NCBI RefSeq assembly: GCF_032854445.1
Contig: NC_088295.1
Location: 33,264,510 to 33,328,509, forward strand
Direction: 5' to 3'
Origin: Liolophura sinensis
Taxonomy: Eukaryota; Mollusca; Polyplacophora; Chitonida; Chitonidae
Length of the DNA: 64,000 nucleotides
In this document: positions 36,088 to 50,419 of the stretch, one piece after another
Layout: each line of letters starts with the position of its first letter
Numbering within the stretch: position 1 is the stretch's first letter
Made by a program: the position numbers and the translations under genes
The notes under the pieces: model-generated
Database searches by the model: none
Seen by the model: only the letters and a program-made list of their open reading frames with translations
What the model was told of the DNA's origin: nothing

Positions 36088-36233
36088 GTTCAAATAAATT
36101 AAACGCTGAGGTCATTTTCAACAATTTCTGATATTTACCTGCTGAGGCAGACAGAAGGACAAGACAAACCTGCTAAGGCAGGTAAATATCAGAAAATGCT
36201 GAAAATAGACCTCAATGTTTAATTTAATTGAAC
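36088..36233. mobile_element. Hairpin MITE, about 60-bp inverted arms
   Basis: The left arm (36088-36149, starting gttcaaataaattaaacgct) and right arm (36171-36233) are nearly perfect reverse complements around a loop of about 22 bp. The whole 146-bp unit would fold into one long hairpin. A second, partly deleted copy is at 51241-51346. It lies downstream of the IFT56 stop codon, so in the IFT56 transcript it could fall in the 3' UTR. Confidence 0.85.
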
Positions 36234-36714
36234 TAAGAATTGAACAGTCAGACAAAGCATCTGACTTATAAGGCTGAATTGGTGTACATTAATGAAACTT
36301 AACCTTTGCTGAATCAGACGGTGTACCCGGCCTCATCAACGATGTTCCCAGTAATAAGGGGTCATGGGATCATACTGCATACATGTACATGTAACATACA
36401 CCTGTTCCAAGGTACATTGATGGTTAACAGTGTGACAGAATATCAGATAGTTTTAATACGCACTAGCATGTTTTGTTGTTGTAAAGCTAAATGAAGAAAT
36501 GTACATGTAATATACACACAATACATGTGCTTTTGTTCAATATGCACAAGACAAGTATTATTTTGTCTGTAAAAAAATTTAAATGTATATGTACATGACC
36601 ATCAACTAAATGCAAAGATCATATATGATGTCTATACAGAGAGAGAATGACTTCTAAATTTGCGAATAGTTGGACAGAAAGTGGTAACACAGTAATAAGA
36701 CAGCATGAGCAAAT

Positions 36715-39700
36715 CTAAACTGGGACTTTGTTTTCCCGGGCCCATTTTTTCATCGTGCGGGTGATGTATTCCACCTGAGGGTTGGTGGTATTACGCAGAA
36801 TCTGGAGGATCTCATGAAGCTTGTCCCTGTTAACAAAAGTACAGTTAATGGTTGTACAATAACAAACAACCATAAATATACACATGGTACCATACTCAAA
36901 CATATGTACACATGTTCACAGCATAATCAAATTCTGTATGTCACCTCAGCTTGCCATTTTCCAAGTGACAAATCTTGCTTAATTCTGACTGATTCATCTA
37001 TGTTATAGGGTCACTTAAGAATTTTTTTGTTAAGTTTGATTATTTTCTTATATAAACAAAATTACCAGTAAGTCTTAGCATCAAAAGTGCAATCTGAACT
37101 TTAGGTGAAATACAGCAATGTACACCTTCCTTGAGCAGTTTCTTCATGACTTCAAGATAATGTCTTTACGCTTCTCAGACCTATTTCATGTATACTGTAT
37201 TATGGGTGGAGACTGACGGAAACTGGATAAACCTTGCTAAGTACTGAACTAAGTCAAAACAGGTATACAGCAATTCACACTACCTATATTACATGTCCAT
37301 TGTTCAAACGTGACACTGTATGAATACATAGTATCATTTTTATTTATATCGTTGTCATAATACAGTGCGGTAATTTTAACAAGGTTGTTTGGCAGCTTTG
37401 TTGGTTTTTTTGGTTCAATAGACCATGAATGATAATGTAAAATGTTTGATTCAGCACAGCTGTAGGTCTGAGTCAAGCAGTCAACAATGGATTTGTTAAT
37501 CTTCCCCATTTAACCTGACAGCTCTGGCTTCTGCTGGACTACATGCATGACAGTGAATAGGGTCTTTCCAAATAACACCCATTTTTATAAGTGTTAAGAC
37601 AGCCACACAGACTCCTTAACTACATGTACCCTTTATGATAATCAAAAATGTACACACCTCCTGGTCACAAGTCTCCCACTGTGACAACCTGTAAACACTA
37701 TTACCATTATAAGGTATCAAAAATCACCTTTGGGCTATTTGCCAGCTATGCCATTGTTGAGCATGACATGACAAACACACCCACTTTTCTTTTCTTATTC
37801 TATCAGAACTTAAAGTTTTAAATTGGCTTACAGCCTACAATTAATATGCAACAACACAAAGACCCAGAGGAACTCATTCCAGCACTCACAACTTCTCATG
37901 GCCTGTACTGGAACAGGCTAAACAAAACACTTACCATTCCAACACTCAAGAGTATTAAAACATAACTTAGCTTATACTGTAAGCTGGAACACTAGCATCC
38001 TCAGATTTTTCTGTTGCTCAACCAGCAGATGTGACCCAGATGACATACATGTACGTACCTCAGAATCCTTGACTGAGTATGTAAGTATGTAAATCAATGA
38101 GTATGTAAGTAAACAGAACATACCTTGGCTCATGGCCTGCTATGATAAGCTGGAACACACCCACACAGGCTCCTCTCTTACCCTCCCAGTACTCAGGGTT
38201 AGGGTCAAGTCTCTCCAGGACATCAAAAGCTTTGGCTGCATAATAGAACTGGCCCATCTATGATAACACAGAAATGATTACAGCATGGTTCAAGTTCTGT
38301 ACACCTGGTTTATGTCGCATAACACAAAATGTGCTGTGAGAGAATCATGAAGAACAGGGGCCACACTCACAAAAGTCCATAAATCAATGTTCTGTGCCTT
38401 TTTTCACATATGCTGCTATAACCCAGATGTCATAGCAAAAGTAATGACGAAAGAAATGCTCTTTTGTGAAAGAAGCCCATGTGTCCTAAGAGTCTACAAT
38501 GCAAACAAATATTAAATCACAGGTATGTATATCAAACAATTTCAGTTTTGAACATGTATGCACACCAATACAGTACAATGCCCGAAATGTACAACATATT
38601 ACTGTGACAAGTACCATAATTCGTTAAACTTTTGAACAGCAGGCGTGAAGTCACAACACTGTGCCAGTATGTGTAATTTGCCGCTTATACTTCAAATGAT
38701 CGAAATATAAAACGGTGCCTGCAATGGTGGGGTGGGTGATTGTTTTCTCGCCTTGACCGATGGCTAGACAAACATCGCCAGAAGCGTGCGATGCACATGC
38801 TTGACAAGATGATTGTAACTGTAGTCCAGAGGATACAGGCTTGAAGAATTCCAGACAACACGTTTATTTTATCCATGACTTAAAATGAAGAAAGTATCAA
38901 TCCACAGTTGTTTACAAATCTGTAAATTCCAAAATTGTCTGAAAGCATGTTTTTATCAAACTGGCAAGCTAACGACTGCAGATCCAGCTGGTCAGCTACA
39001 CTGCATTGGTGAGTACATTATACAAGGAAACAGCATTGTCTGTTCAGTCTCAAAAATAAATGTAACAAATCAGCATGCAAATGTATTTCAGCAATAAATA
39101 CCGAACTGACAAGTATCTGTCCCGTTGAGCTCTCATAAAATGTCGAGCTCTCCAAAATACAGGGGGTAGTTTTCCAAGCTTCACACAATGTGGTGTTTTG
39201 TCATCCCATTATAGAAGTGTTCTATATTCGTGCTATGTGATTTCGGGAAAACAACAGTTATACACGTCAACATACTCAAGGTTTCCAAACTAACACATGT
39301 TCAAACTAACACATGTTCAAATTAACACATGTTCAAACTAACACATGTTCAAACCTTGTTTCTCATATTATTGTGACAGCTGATTGCCATGCCTGTATAT
39401 CAGCAAATTTGCATGAGAGCAATGTCCAGACATTCCTGAGTTCGTAAAATGGCAATCGTAAACTCACATGGATGGATTCAACACTGTCTTCTCATGTGTG
39501 GAAATGGAAGCTTATTACCAGCTTCATATTTGCAACAATTGTAAACATTATGTTAATGCATGCCAAATTTATTCCTACTCATAGTTTTTGGGAACTCAAT
39601 CACTGTGTAAATCTTACAGATAACTGACAGCTTACTGAATTCAACATTGACCAATAAGATGAACTTATTTTCAATGATCTGCCCCTTGAAAAAACAGAAG

Positions 39701-42700
39701 TCAACACGATTGTGAAATCTCCAAGAATGACAATTGTTAGATCATGAAAGTCTCCATTGATAAGGTGTGAAGAGGTATGTACGTTTAGATGCAAACAAAG
39801 TGAGTGAGAATAGATTTTTTTTACGAAAATGAGTCTATGTAATGAGTCTAATTTCTGTATTTAAAGGCGAAGCAGCACAGTGGGTCATTTTCAACAATGT
39901 TGTGTTTCAATCTACTAAAAAAAAGGAAAAAAAACCCTTGAGTTGAACCGATGATGGCGGGTCGATCAGATTACACGCAACTGACAACTAATTTTACCTC
40001 AGGTTGCATTGGTTCACATGTTATTGAGAACGATCAAGGTCTGACTAGACATTTAGTGTCTCACTAATATGTTTGTTGTACCTGGACGTGTGTTGTCGGG
40101 TTTGCTGCACAAACTCTTACAGATGAGCTTATATAATAAATTGTGAAATAGGCTCTTAAACAGTTTGGTGTCCATCATTGCCCGTAGTGAAAAGACAATG
40201 TGGCTCGGGAAAATCACCTGAGAGAAGGGCCTACACTTTTGCCTTATGTGTTGACAGACTGACCAGTCAAAGCCTATGCCGCCCCTTCACTGTCAAGAGT
40301 GTATCCATGCACATTCCTGTTGACACGTGCAGACCTTTCTATACCGTCTATAGTCACATAAGTGAGAACCATCAACCAGATTCAGATTCCCCTACAGCCC
40401 CTGACCCTGTTTTGTTAACTTTCTCTAGAGAATTGCGACCATGAGTGCTGCTTATCTGGTTGAAAAGGTCAACGAATTTCTGTACATCAGGACTAACATT
40501 TTGCTCAGCTTTGATGTGGATTTTCTTGATATCTCTTAGAGTTTCTAAGAGAGTAAATAAATACCTTCTATCACTACTGTTTGAGCTAGTCAGCAAATCA
40601 TTTAGTGACTAATCACCTTGTAGCAGTCATTGGCGACCAGCTGTAGCAGACTGAAGGACTCTGCTGACGTCTCCATTTTAAGATAGAGCTCCCAGGCCAG
40701 CCGTGCTTTTCTGTCATTATGTCTGAAAGGCAAAGTCACCATATCAGTTAGGTTACTAAGTCTCTCTCTTTCTTAAATTCCTTCATACTTATTTAATTAA
40801 TTTGAATTCACACTATATTCAATTATATTTCATTTTTCCAGTTACCAGGATCTGAAGCAAGGATGTAATTTAAGATTTTGATCTTTTTTTTCTTCCATGT
40901 ACTTACAACATCTTGCCAACCAACTGAGGTAGGTGTAGTCCTGCTTGATCTTATCACTCTGGATCAACATGAACACCTGAAAACAACAGGTGGGGTTATT
41001 TCATAGACAGTACATGCATGTGCATTATAAAGTACTTTACGGCAAGATGTACACGTATGTCACTCTCCACTGACATGCCACCAAAACACATGTATGAAAT
41101 GGACTGCTAATTCAGTTATCTAGCTAAACATCCAAACATGTATGCCATATTAAGACAAGAAGCAAAACCAAACTTTGCATGTATTCCACCTACATTTATA
41201 CTCTGAGAGGATGGTGCAAAGATTCAAATCAGACCACTCCTCTCCTGGATGTTTAATATTGTTGAATGAATTGTTGAATGAATTGAACATCTTACATTTT
41301 TTTACTATACGTCTTTATTCAGAAAAGACGTCTGTACCCATTTACTACAGTTATTACCTCTTCAGCCTCTTTGAAATTCCCAACAGCTGCTTTGGCTTGA
41401 GCATAGTTTGAAGTTGAAACTGTCGTCATTGTAGAAGTAACTCTGGAAATCAGAATGGTGAATTTATATACAAAATGTAGATGAACTTGTTTTGGATCCA
41501 GTTTTAACAATAAAGGCGAAACCAGTTTTACTTTGTGCTTTATGGGTGAGTCGACATTAAAAACTCCAGAAATTGTACAATAAAAGTTAAATTAAACTGA
41601 AATTCTGCCTTTTGATTTTGTTAGATCTTGATAATTTTATTATTTTCTTGCTTATAAAAGCTTAGTGATCATATAAATGTGTTAACAGAAAAAATTGCTG
41701 AAACTGCCCATATTTCCCACAAAATTAATTACATGATCTATCAATTGTATTTTTATACCCCTACTCTTTCTTGAGTATGGCATCTAACACCAATCAAAGA
41801 GATAAAATAAATAACCTCCACTGACATTGGACAAAGACTTGTTCTGATTGTAAAACCAGTTTAAATCCGTGTGGTCTCAAGTAAATAACTGTTACACTGT
41901 CTATGGATTGGTTTGTTTCTTCGATTGCAAATGCGTCCATGAAAAGCAGCTGGAAAGTTTGCGTGTGGCATGGGTGGGAGATGGGGGAAGGGGAGGAAGC
42001 AATATCCTCCAGATCATTGATCATGCCCTCAAAACATGACTCTCAGGAATTTGTGCTTCTACTATATCAAAGAGGAGTTATTCAAAAGTAACTCATCAAA
42101 CTCATCAAAGAGGAGTTATTCAAAAGTTAAAATCAACATGATTGGTTAGAAATAAAACATAGTGGATCATCAGTAGTCACATATGGCTTATACCTTGACA
42201 GAGTTGAGATAGATAAGGACATCTTCAAACTGTTTGAGCAAGAAAAAACATGAGGCCATGCACTGTCTGCCAGGAATTGTGTCTGGAAACAGAATAAAAC
42301 TCTCTTGAAGGAATTAGCATTAACATATAGATATATACATGTAACTGTACAAATAAACAATGTATCATGAATTATGTGTTAAAATCCCAATTTTGCATGA
42401 TTCTGATAGATCTAATGATCTTAGAAAGATGCCTTGATATACATATCAAATACTTGTCATGTCAGTCATTAATTTCTGAACAAATGTTGGCTATTATATA
42501 ACTGTTCAGGATAAATACTCTCTGATTGATTTTTTCACTGATCAACATACCAATGTACCATGCCCACCACACGTATTCCAATTCAACCTTGTTTGCTTAC
42601 CAGGCTAACTTGGCAGCAACAAATAGCAAATTTTGCATTTGAATGATGGAGTATTTTTGCTGAATAGTGTTGTTCGGTGAGATTATTTTGATTAACAGCC

Positions 42701-45700
42701 ACGATCAATCACTTAGTTGCCTGCACTCAAATACTTTACATATTACACCCCTGCCTCAGTTTCACTGTCACATACCACATTCACTGGCTGATCCTCCTAC
42801 CAACTGGAAATACTGCTGGGCAATCTTCAGGTGTTCTCTCTACAGAAGACAACACTTAGTTAAGAAGCATGTACATGTATCATCTGTTAAACAGCCCTCT
42901 AAATCTATCAAAAGCAAAGAAGCCAGAGGTAATAAACACAAATCAGAATGATACAATTCTGAATGATGTTTATACAACTTATGCTAAAATACAGACAACA
43001 AAAGATGATCACCATGACTATGGTAACACATTATTGTGTTTTCGGCATGGCTGACTTACAGTTGATATAATTTCCCTGGTTTAACTTTATCACTATGTTC
43101 ACACAAGTATATTTTACTAAGGAGGCGAATTAATTATCACAACTGACACAAACTTGTATATTTTCACCCTTTAACTACATGTACGAGCTATTAATTCTGA
43201 ACTGTCTCAGGCTGAGCGGCAAATGCTGCAAATACTTAGCCAAAGAAAGCCTTGAATGAAGGTCAATTACATTTTGGAAACATATTCAGAAACTAATTTA
43301 ATTTCAATGCTCTCAAAATAAATCAGAGGATCAAATGACCACCAAACAAACCACAAGTCATGCAGCATTATTCATGCAAGAAGTCACTCAGTCTTTCATA
43401 CAGCAATATCAGTGTTCGGATCGTATAAATCTGCAGATGAATAGAAAGTGTGTCTTACAGAGCCCTGTTCCTGTCCCAGTGAAGCATTAACAACACCCTT
43501 CAGAATGTACTCCTGTGGTGTGGTTGGTTCAAGGTCCTTGATGAGGTTGTATGCCTCAATCACATCATCTACCACAAAACACAAAGGAACACGAAATACA
43601 TACAAATTTCCACCACCTGAATTATTAAGATTTTATTTTTACATTTTGTACTTTTTCATATTAGATGAAGTAGTTCACCATCCAGAAAAACACAGTCTGC
43701 TCTTTCTTTCATTCTTTTTAATATTAGCGATATTATAAGAGAGAGGTATATATGAATAAATCCCGACACTTACCTTGTTTAAGATAATATATCACAAGGT
43801 TAAGTCGAGCTTCTGGAATAACATCAATCAAGGGAGGTAACACTTGCAGTGCTCCTTCACCGCTTCGAAACACAACCTGAAAGTCACAGAAAGGACTGGT
43901 CATTTTCTCAACACTGTTATGACACAATATTACTCAAAAAAAGCTTAAACATGTTATTTTCTTCCCACACAATGCTTGAAGCAAATTCGGCATATGACTC
44001 CACCTGGTATGAATTTAATATCCATGAACTGATAGTAAAATTTATTTATTGGATTGTTGTTTAATGCCAGGAATTGTTCACATGTATGATGGTAGTCAGG
44101 TTTATGAGGGGAGGAAAACAAAGTGCCAATTTTGCACATGTCACAGGCAAACACAAGCTCAACATTGGTGGGAGACAAGTGGTCTTAAACAAACATTGCA
44201 TAAACAATGACAAAAGCTTTGTCTACCATTTGCAGTCACCACCTCACAAACAGCGAGAACAGTAGAAACCAGAGATTCCCCAGTCAAGACTGGAATTGAG
44301 CCCGTACCTCCTATGTCCTAGTGATGAGGTTGAAAGACACGCATTTTAACCACTTGGCCACGACTTACTCCAAAATGTAATTTGAGACATTTCCAAAATA
44401 GCATTTAATTCAATACTTTGACCATACACATGCCATAAATCTTGTTCATTTACTTCATCTTTAGGATGTTAAGTGCGATAAATCTTACCAAATTATGTTT
44501 GATGAGATCTCTCGCAAACAAGAATGAGGGAGAGGCCATGTCTTGAAGGCTCTTCAGTTCTGCCTATAAAGATACCGAAAAATCAAACACCCAATACTCT
44601 TACATCTCATAAGACAACAAAGACTACTAGATGTTATTAGATTACAACATTACAGCTTCTATACAAAACTCAACTCTGATTTGTATGTTTATTATTACTT
44701 ATGGTAAACAATGTCATGGTAATACTATGAAGTCTAGCATGTACATTTACTGCAGTACAAATAAAAAAGACATCATATACATGTAGAAAAAGTGATGTCT
44801 AGGACACATAATCAAGAAGGAAGTCCTGTCACTAAGTACACCCCTATAAATACCAGAACTGTTCTCACCTCTGCAGCTTTACCATTGTATAACCTAAAGT
44901 GGTTACAGGCCTTTAGGTTGAGGGCAATGGCACTGTCAGGTTGCTGCTGGAGATAGACTGCAAGTACCTCCTGAAATGACAGAGTTGATAGATTCCCATT
45001 TAATAGTCATCATACATGTATACTTATTTGATTGGTGTACTTTAGAATATTTCACTTCTACGACGACGACCAGCATTATGGTGGGAGGAAACCCTGCATA
45101 GCCCGGGGGAAACCCACAACCATCCAAAGGTTCCTGTCAGACCTACCCATTTACAGCTGGAGAGGAAGTCAGCATGAGCTGGACTAGAACTCTCAGCGGC
45201 AGTATTGCCGAGAGGTTCCTGGGTCATTGTGCCGCGCAGGCACAATAACCACCTCGGCCAAGAAGGTCCCTCTATACATCTGTATTCATATATTTAAAGG
45301 AGAAGAAAACTTAAATATCAAACAAATACCATTTAAAAGAGTATGCATTTCCTTGCAGGTGCATGCCATAAAAAATTTCTAATATGTACCTCAAGTTGAT
45401 AAATTATAAATAAAGTCAGCAAAAAAATCTGCTGTGGGTGACTCCATTTTGCCTAAGAACTAGTCCTGAAGTCTTCTATGTTAGGAAGAGAATTGCAGTC
45501 GAAAAGCGCCAAAGTGCAGTTTGTGCACTTATAAATTACAGGGTGTTAAAGATGGAGGACGCAACAAACTTTACGGGTAGGGCAAGGAAAAATCGGAATA
45601 TTATGCAGCTGGCACCACCATAGAGAAAAAATGTGCTCCTTTCAGCCTATAGTCACATTGTTTTAAGTTTTCTTCTCCTTTAAAGAAGTGATTGAAACGT

Positions 45701-48700
45701 CATCCATTACCTTTCTCTGGGGTTGTCACTGCTTTAGTTTTATCACATTAGTGACAGTTGTAATAATGTGCACATAAAATGCATGAATTTTAATCCAGCA
45801 AAAAAGTACATGTACATGTATGTTACCATTGTAATGCACCAATGTAATGAAGCACTAATAGATTTTGAAGAAAAAAGGTTAATTTTATTCTTTTCATTCC
45901 CCATATTACAAAGTAATGAGTAAACAGATAAAAATCATAATAAATACAAACCACTAGAGCAGTGTGCCACATAAATGGACAAGATACAGGTGTTTCAGTG
46001 TATCATTATTATTCATTATTAATTTGATAGAAACATGGAAACAATTTTTACTTCTCATTATCTTACCTGAGACACATCATAGTAATCTAACTTGTAGTAA
46101 CAGAGAGCCACATAAACATTCAATGCAAGGTAATCTCTGCAAAGAAAAAATATACAGGTATTGAAGAACAAATAAAAAGTAATACATGCATAACACAGAG
46201 TGACACATGAAAATTGTATGATGTGTAGGATATACAAGTATGTACCCCATATGTACCACAAATACTACTGCTCTATCTTGTCCTGCTTGCCAGCCAGAGT
46301 GACAGTCTGCATACATGTGCCTATTGGCTTGGCTCTCAGTACTTGTAAGTTTAGGATACATGAACATCAAACAACTGAATCGCTCATCAAATTCAGTTAT
46401 CCTTGCATTTCTCTCAAGTGCAAAAGTCACCAAAGAAGAAGATATATGTAAATGTCCTAAGAGTTGTCCTATCACTGTTTGCCTAAAAAAAAAATAATAT
46501 TGTCAGCATGCATGATCCCTGTTGATCAATAATGCCTGACCTAACACTCAAACATTATTCAGCTAAGCCTACCATGTTCTTAATAACAAAGTCAGCCCTT
46601 CAGTCCAGTTCTAGTAATGACATGATCCATATAATGGTGAAAGGGACGCTACAACCTTACCAGACAAGCAAGTATTACTACAATTAAACATGTGCTACAA
46701 ACAGAAGGGTCACATGTACTATTACAACCCACTTCTAAATTATCACAAGCTCATAAAAATCATATAGAAATGAAGTGACACTGACACACCTGTTGTCTAG
46801 AAGTATCCTCTTGTATATATCTATGGACTCCTGGTAATGACTCCTCAGGTAGTGAATTGAGGCTAAAGACAGTTGATCCTCAATAATGTCCTGGAGGTTC
46901 TGGTGATAACCCATCAGGCGTTTCTCATCATTAAACTTATGAGAGAGATGAAACAGGAGGCGGTTCTGTAAGCGGCTCTTTGGTCCTGAATAAAACACCA
47001 GGCACTGGGTATTATTTGTTGTACTAAAAACTAAACCAATTTTAGGTAGCTATTACAAGAAATTTACATTACACTTTAAATAACTGAGCATATCCTCTAC
47101 CTGTATTTGAATGTACATGTACCTCTTTGGGATTAACACTGTTCCAATGCATGCTTTCATGTACAAATGCTGTTGCGTACAGCAAAAATCAAATAAATAA
47201 ATATGTCGCTTGCAGGCTGAATTTAGGAAATTCCATATTTCACGTTTGTAGAACGTCATTCATTGTTGTCTAACTATGCTCTAATAATAAGAGTGTTACA
47301 CAAGATCCATATCACATAAGGTAGTATCAAGGCCATTCTAATTTCTTCCCTAAGCCTAATTCTAGCTATGACAAAGACTTTTTGTCGATCTACCTTTCTG
47401 ACTCAAATTTCTTCCCTAAGCCCAACTCTAGCAATCACACAGTATAAAGATTTTTGTCGGCCTACCTCTCTGAGCAGCCCTGTCGGCCTCTGGGTACATG
47501 CCCAGGAAGAAGTAACAGCAGCCCAAGTTGGTCCACACATCTGGATGACAGCCATCGCGATGTGTCATCCTCTCATATTCCTGATAAACACACAACATCA
47601 ACAAATTACATGTAAAAGGTTAAATAAGATGTGTAAAACTGCCTTTGAACTGTTTTATTTCAATTCAGTCTATGATTTATTTATTGGTGTTTTAAAGTTT
47701 ATGTAAATGTATACATATATGTGATTCTCCATATAATACTCACTTCCATTGCTCTCTTGTAATCACCCAAATGAAAAGCACAGAAGGCAATCCAGAAATC
47801 TGTTTCTTCGTTACCTTTTCCTGTATTGCGGTTAAACTAAAACAAAATTTTTTAGGTAAAAGTCAGTACATGTTCATCAATATGTACATGAACAAAAAAC
47901 AACATGTTTAATCACAACTGAGAGAGTTTATACATACTTGTATTCATTGCAAAAATATCATAACTGTGTCTTTCCCAATGCAGATATAACTAACATCTAA
48001 AGTTAGAATCTGATAGGTTGGCCTTTTTGTACATTCTACCTAACAATTGGTTCAATTTAGCTGTGTAATTAGTCTAGAGACAATGACAGTCACCTTCAGG
48101 TCTAAGAAAACATGATAGCATTCTCTGTTGGAAATTCAGTCAAAAAATGGCAACATCATAAGTGTTGCCTGGAAAAAATATCCATAATTATTCGGAGAGC
48201 TAAACTTGGCCATTTTAAACTTATTTTATCACATCATAAAAATGTTATAGATGTGTGTACATAATCCCTTTAACGCTGACAATACACTCTCTGAGAACAT
48301 AAATAATACTAAATCAAAAGGCCATAACTGTGTATTACCTTATTTATTTATTTGATTCATTTGTTTGATTGGTGTTTCATGCCGTACTCAAGAATATTTC
48401 ACTTATACGACGGTGGCCAGCATTACGGAGGGAGGAAACCAGGCATAGCCCGGGAGAAACCCACAAACATCCGCAGGTTGCTGGCAAACTTTCCAATCTA
48501 CGGCCGGAGAGGAAGCCAGCATGAGCTGGACTTGAACTCACAGCAAATGTGCACTAACCAACTGAGCCACAGAATATATTACCCTATACAAATGGTATTA
48601 TTTACATTATAATGTAGATGTATTATTCAAAATTTCCAACAACATTATGAATGTTTCCAAATTAGTCACAAAACAACACGTTCTGATCATTGCGTCATTT

Positions 48701-48880
48701 CGAGCAGTGCGTTACATGATTATGGACACATGTATGTTTCACCTCAAGCAGAGTGATGGCTCCTGTATAGTCTCTACCCTGAAGAAAGTCTTCTAGTTTT
48801 GGAAGCTTCTTTTTCTTCTTCTGGTCCTTGGCAGGTGTGCTTGAGCCAGGCCCAGTGGCCGGCTTGGTCCTTGAGAGCAT
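36715..48880 (-). CDS. IFT56: Intraflagellar transport protein 56 (TTC26 orthologue)
   Basis: Exons in transcript order: 48880-48743, 47836-47744, 47580-47466, 46985-46790, 46136-46067, 44970-44869, 44563-44489, 43876-43774, 43568-43459, 42839-42776, 42282-42194, 41442-41358, 40976-40907, 40722-40617, 38257-38124, 36826-36715. The total is 1662 nt, about 553 residues, against about 554 in vertebrates. The start MLSRTKP and the basic [13 protein letters not shown] match recalled TTC26. Later blocks also match, including '[20 protein letters not shown]' and '[20 protein letters not shown]'. It is a TPR solenoid subunit of IFT-B needed to carry cargo into cilia. Exon 12 is one base too long (extra T within 41407-41409 on the plus strand) and exon 14 is one base too short near its start. 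Read literally, the frame stops after about 411 residues. An acceptor-like sequence directly before the ATG suggests an upstream 5' exon. Confidence 0.95.
39287..39355 (+). repeat. 17-bp minisatellite, 4 copies
   Basis: The unit 'aaactaacacatgttca' is repeated four times with one change, in an IFT56 intron. Confidence 0.9.
41757..41812 (+). mobile_element. SINE family 1 tail fragment
   Basis: 'tttcttgagtatggcatct' followed by 'aacaccaatcaaagagataaa' and an AT tail matches only the last 50 bp or so of the family 1 SINE. It lies in an IFT56 intron. Confidence 0.65.
44039..44372 (-). mobile_element. SINE of a third family (V/Nin-DC-like)
   Basis: On the minus strand, a tRNA-like head 'gtggccaagtggttaaaatg' with B-box-like 'acgggctcaattccagtc' is followed by a body containing 'cctcccctcataaacctgac'. 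The tail is 'ggcattaaacaacaatccaa' plus taaataaa. The head looks serine- or leucine-tRNA-like. It sits in an IFT56 intron, inserted antisense to the plus strand and therefore sense to IFT56. Confidence 0.75.
45025..45268 (-). mobile_element. SINE family 1, full length, diverged
   Basis: Antisense copy. The tail 'tttgattggtgtactttaga' is at the left, followed by the body 'catccaaaggttcctgtcag' and 'gagaggaagtcagcatgagc', and the tRNA head 'gggtcattgtgccgcgcagg' at the right. In an IFT56 intron. Confidence 0.88.
48345..48574 (-). mobile_element. SINE family 1, antisense copy
   Basis: Starts with an (aaat)n tail (ttatttatttatttgattc) and 'gtttgattggtgtttcatgc', and ends at the tRNA head 'aaccaactgagccacag'. 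Part of the head is deleted. A 7-bp repeat, tattacc, at 48333-48339 and 48577-48583 is a probable target-site duplication. In the first coding intron of IFT56. Confidence 0.88.
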
Positions 48881-50415
48881 CTACACAACAACACAACTGG
48901 ACATGTAATTGGCTTCAACCCACTCCTCATTTGTGAAAATGATTGAAAGTCAAGCATCTCAACCATTCTCCAAGATAAGTCAAGTTTCAAATGCATCTGT
49001 AACAAGTACTGCATGTAGTATATGGCATTAAGTCAGAACTCGTTGGGTGCATTGTGTACTTTATTTGAATTTCTACACACTGGTCCTCTGTATTTAACCT
49101 GGGGGAGCACAGGCGACTACAGACTCTGACCAGACTAACACCTGAATAATTATATGCTGTCATGTTCTACTACACATACAGATATGATGACAATATTCTG
49201 CAAGACAGCACACACTCTGCTTGGCGATCATGTGATCGCCCTAGACTGGTGAAAACGAAATGGCCACTTCATGTTGAAGCATAGGAAAAACACCCATGTT
49301 TGCCACTCCGTCAGCATGGTTAGATGTCACTGACCAGTAAGCCCTGTGTGTGCAAGAAAACATCCAGCAAACTCTACAGAAATACTCAGACTACCTAGAA
49401 AATTTTTTCATCCATGCTGCATGTTACTAAAGAGATCACCTGATCTTATACTATAGAACAGGTGAATATGTACAATTCTCGCAGTTTTACTGATGCCTGT
49501 TCAAGAGAGCTAAATCTGATTATATTCAAAAATGGTAGGCTAGCTGTAGCACCCTAAATCTGAAAATATATAATCCCTGATTAAACAAGAGACTTCTCTA
49601 GTAGAAGGTGTTAAACTTATACCATGTTACACATGATCAAGCTATGCTATGAATGTTTAGAACACATATCATCCTCGCTTCCACTTCGGTTGCATGGTTC
49701 TTCCCATGATGGGCAGCAATGAGCAACAGTGATTTCTCGACAGTGATCACACTGCTGAAAGTCAATGTAATTTTCGTAAACATTGCCAAAAAGTGGCTTG
49801 TGCAGACGTCCTTGACTCTGCCTTTGTCACATTTCTTAGTCTGGCTGGTTCCCTCCCCCTGATGTCATATGGCACTAATTGTTTCAGATTTAAGGTGCGC
49901 AGAATACGCCAGGGAATAAGACTAATTTCTTGGTACCGGTAAGTGAGGATCCCGAGAAGTTGTGACTCAGTAGGGAATGACCGAAGACAGCCAAAAAAAT
50001 ACACTGTCCAACCATATTTTTCCGAACTGAACGGTCGCTATGATGTCGTGCGTAACAAATCTCTGTTGACAACAGCAAAAGCAGACTTAAACAGTGAACT
50101 ATGAAAAGAGTTCTTTTCCAGTAGCAAAGCAATAGAAACAAGTTCAGTTATTTCAGTTAAAAAACATAAAGCAGTTGCCAGGTATTGGTATCAAATGTTT
50201 TGCACACTCCAATGTAGGCAGTGTCAAAGTAAATTTACAGCTTCAAAAACAACTACAAAATCGAATATACACACGAGTCTGCACTGTACAGTAGGCCTAT
50301 AAATACTTTACATCCTATCTCTGAGAGCACCATCAGATGAGCAATTTTGAAAAATGTCTTCTTCGCTCGCTCATTCCACAGTTCCACACTTGGTGCCAAC
50401 TACTCAAAATTTCCT
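48881..50415 (-). other. IFT56 upstream region
   Basis: No coding sequence is recognised. The 5' exon and promoter of IFT56 should lie here or further right, but I could not place them. No convincing RFX X-box (GTTGCC-N-GGCAAC) pair was found by eye. Confidence 0.35.
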
Positions 50416-50419
50416 GGTC

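Noticed and set aside
39287-39355. CRISPR-like array of 17-bp repeats
   Set aside because: The copies are directly adjacent without spacers, in an animal intron. It is a simple minisatellite.
42001-42135. Short direct repeat 'aaagaggagttattcaaaag' at about 42070 and 42104
   Set aside because: Two copies only, about 34 bp apart. It is a small local duplication in an IFT56 intron with no further structure.
50164-50190. X-box-like 'gttgccaggtattgg' as an RFX site for IFT56
   Set aside because: Only one half-site fits the consensus, and it is about 1.3 kb from the ATG with no mapped first exon.
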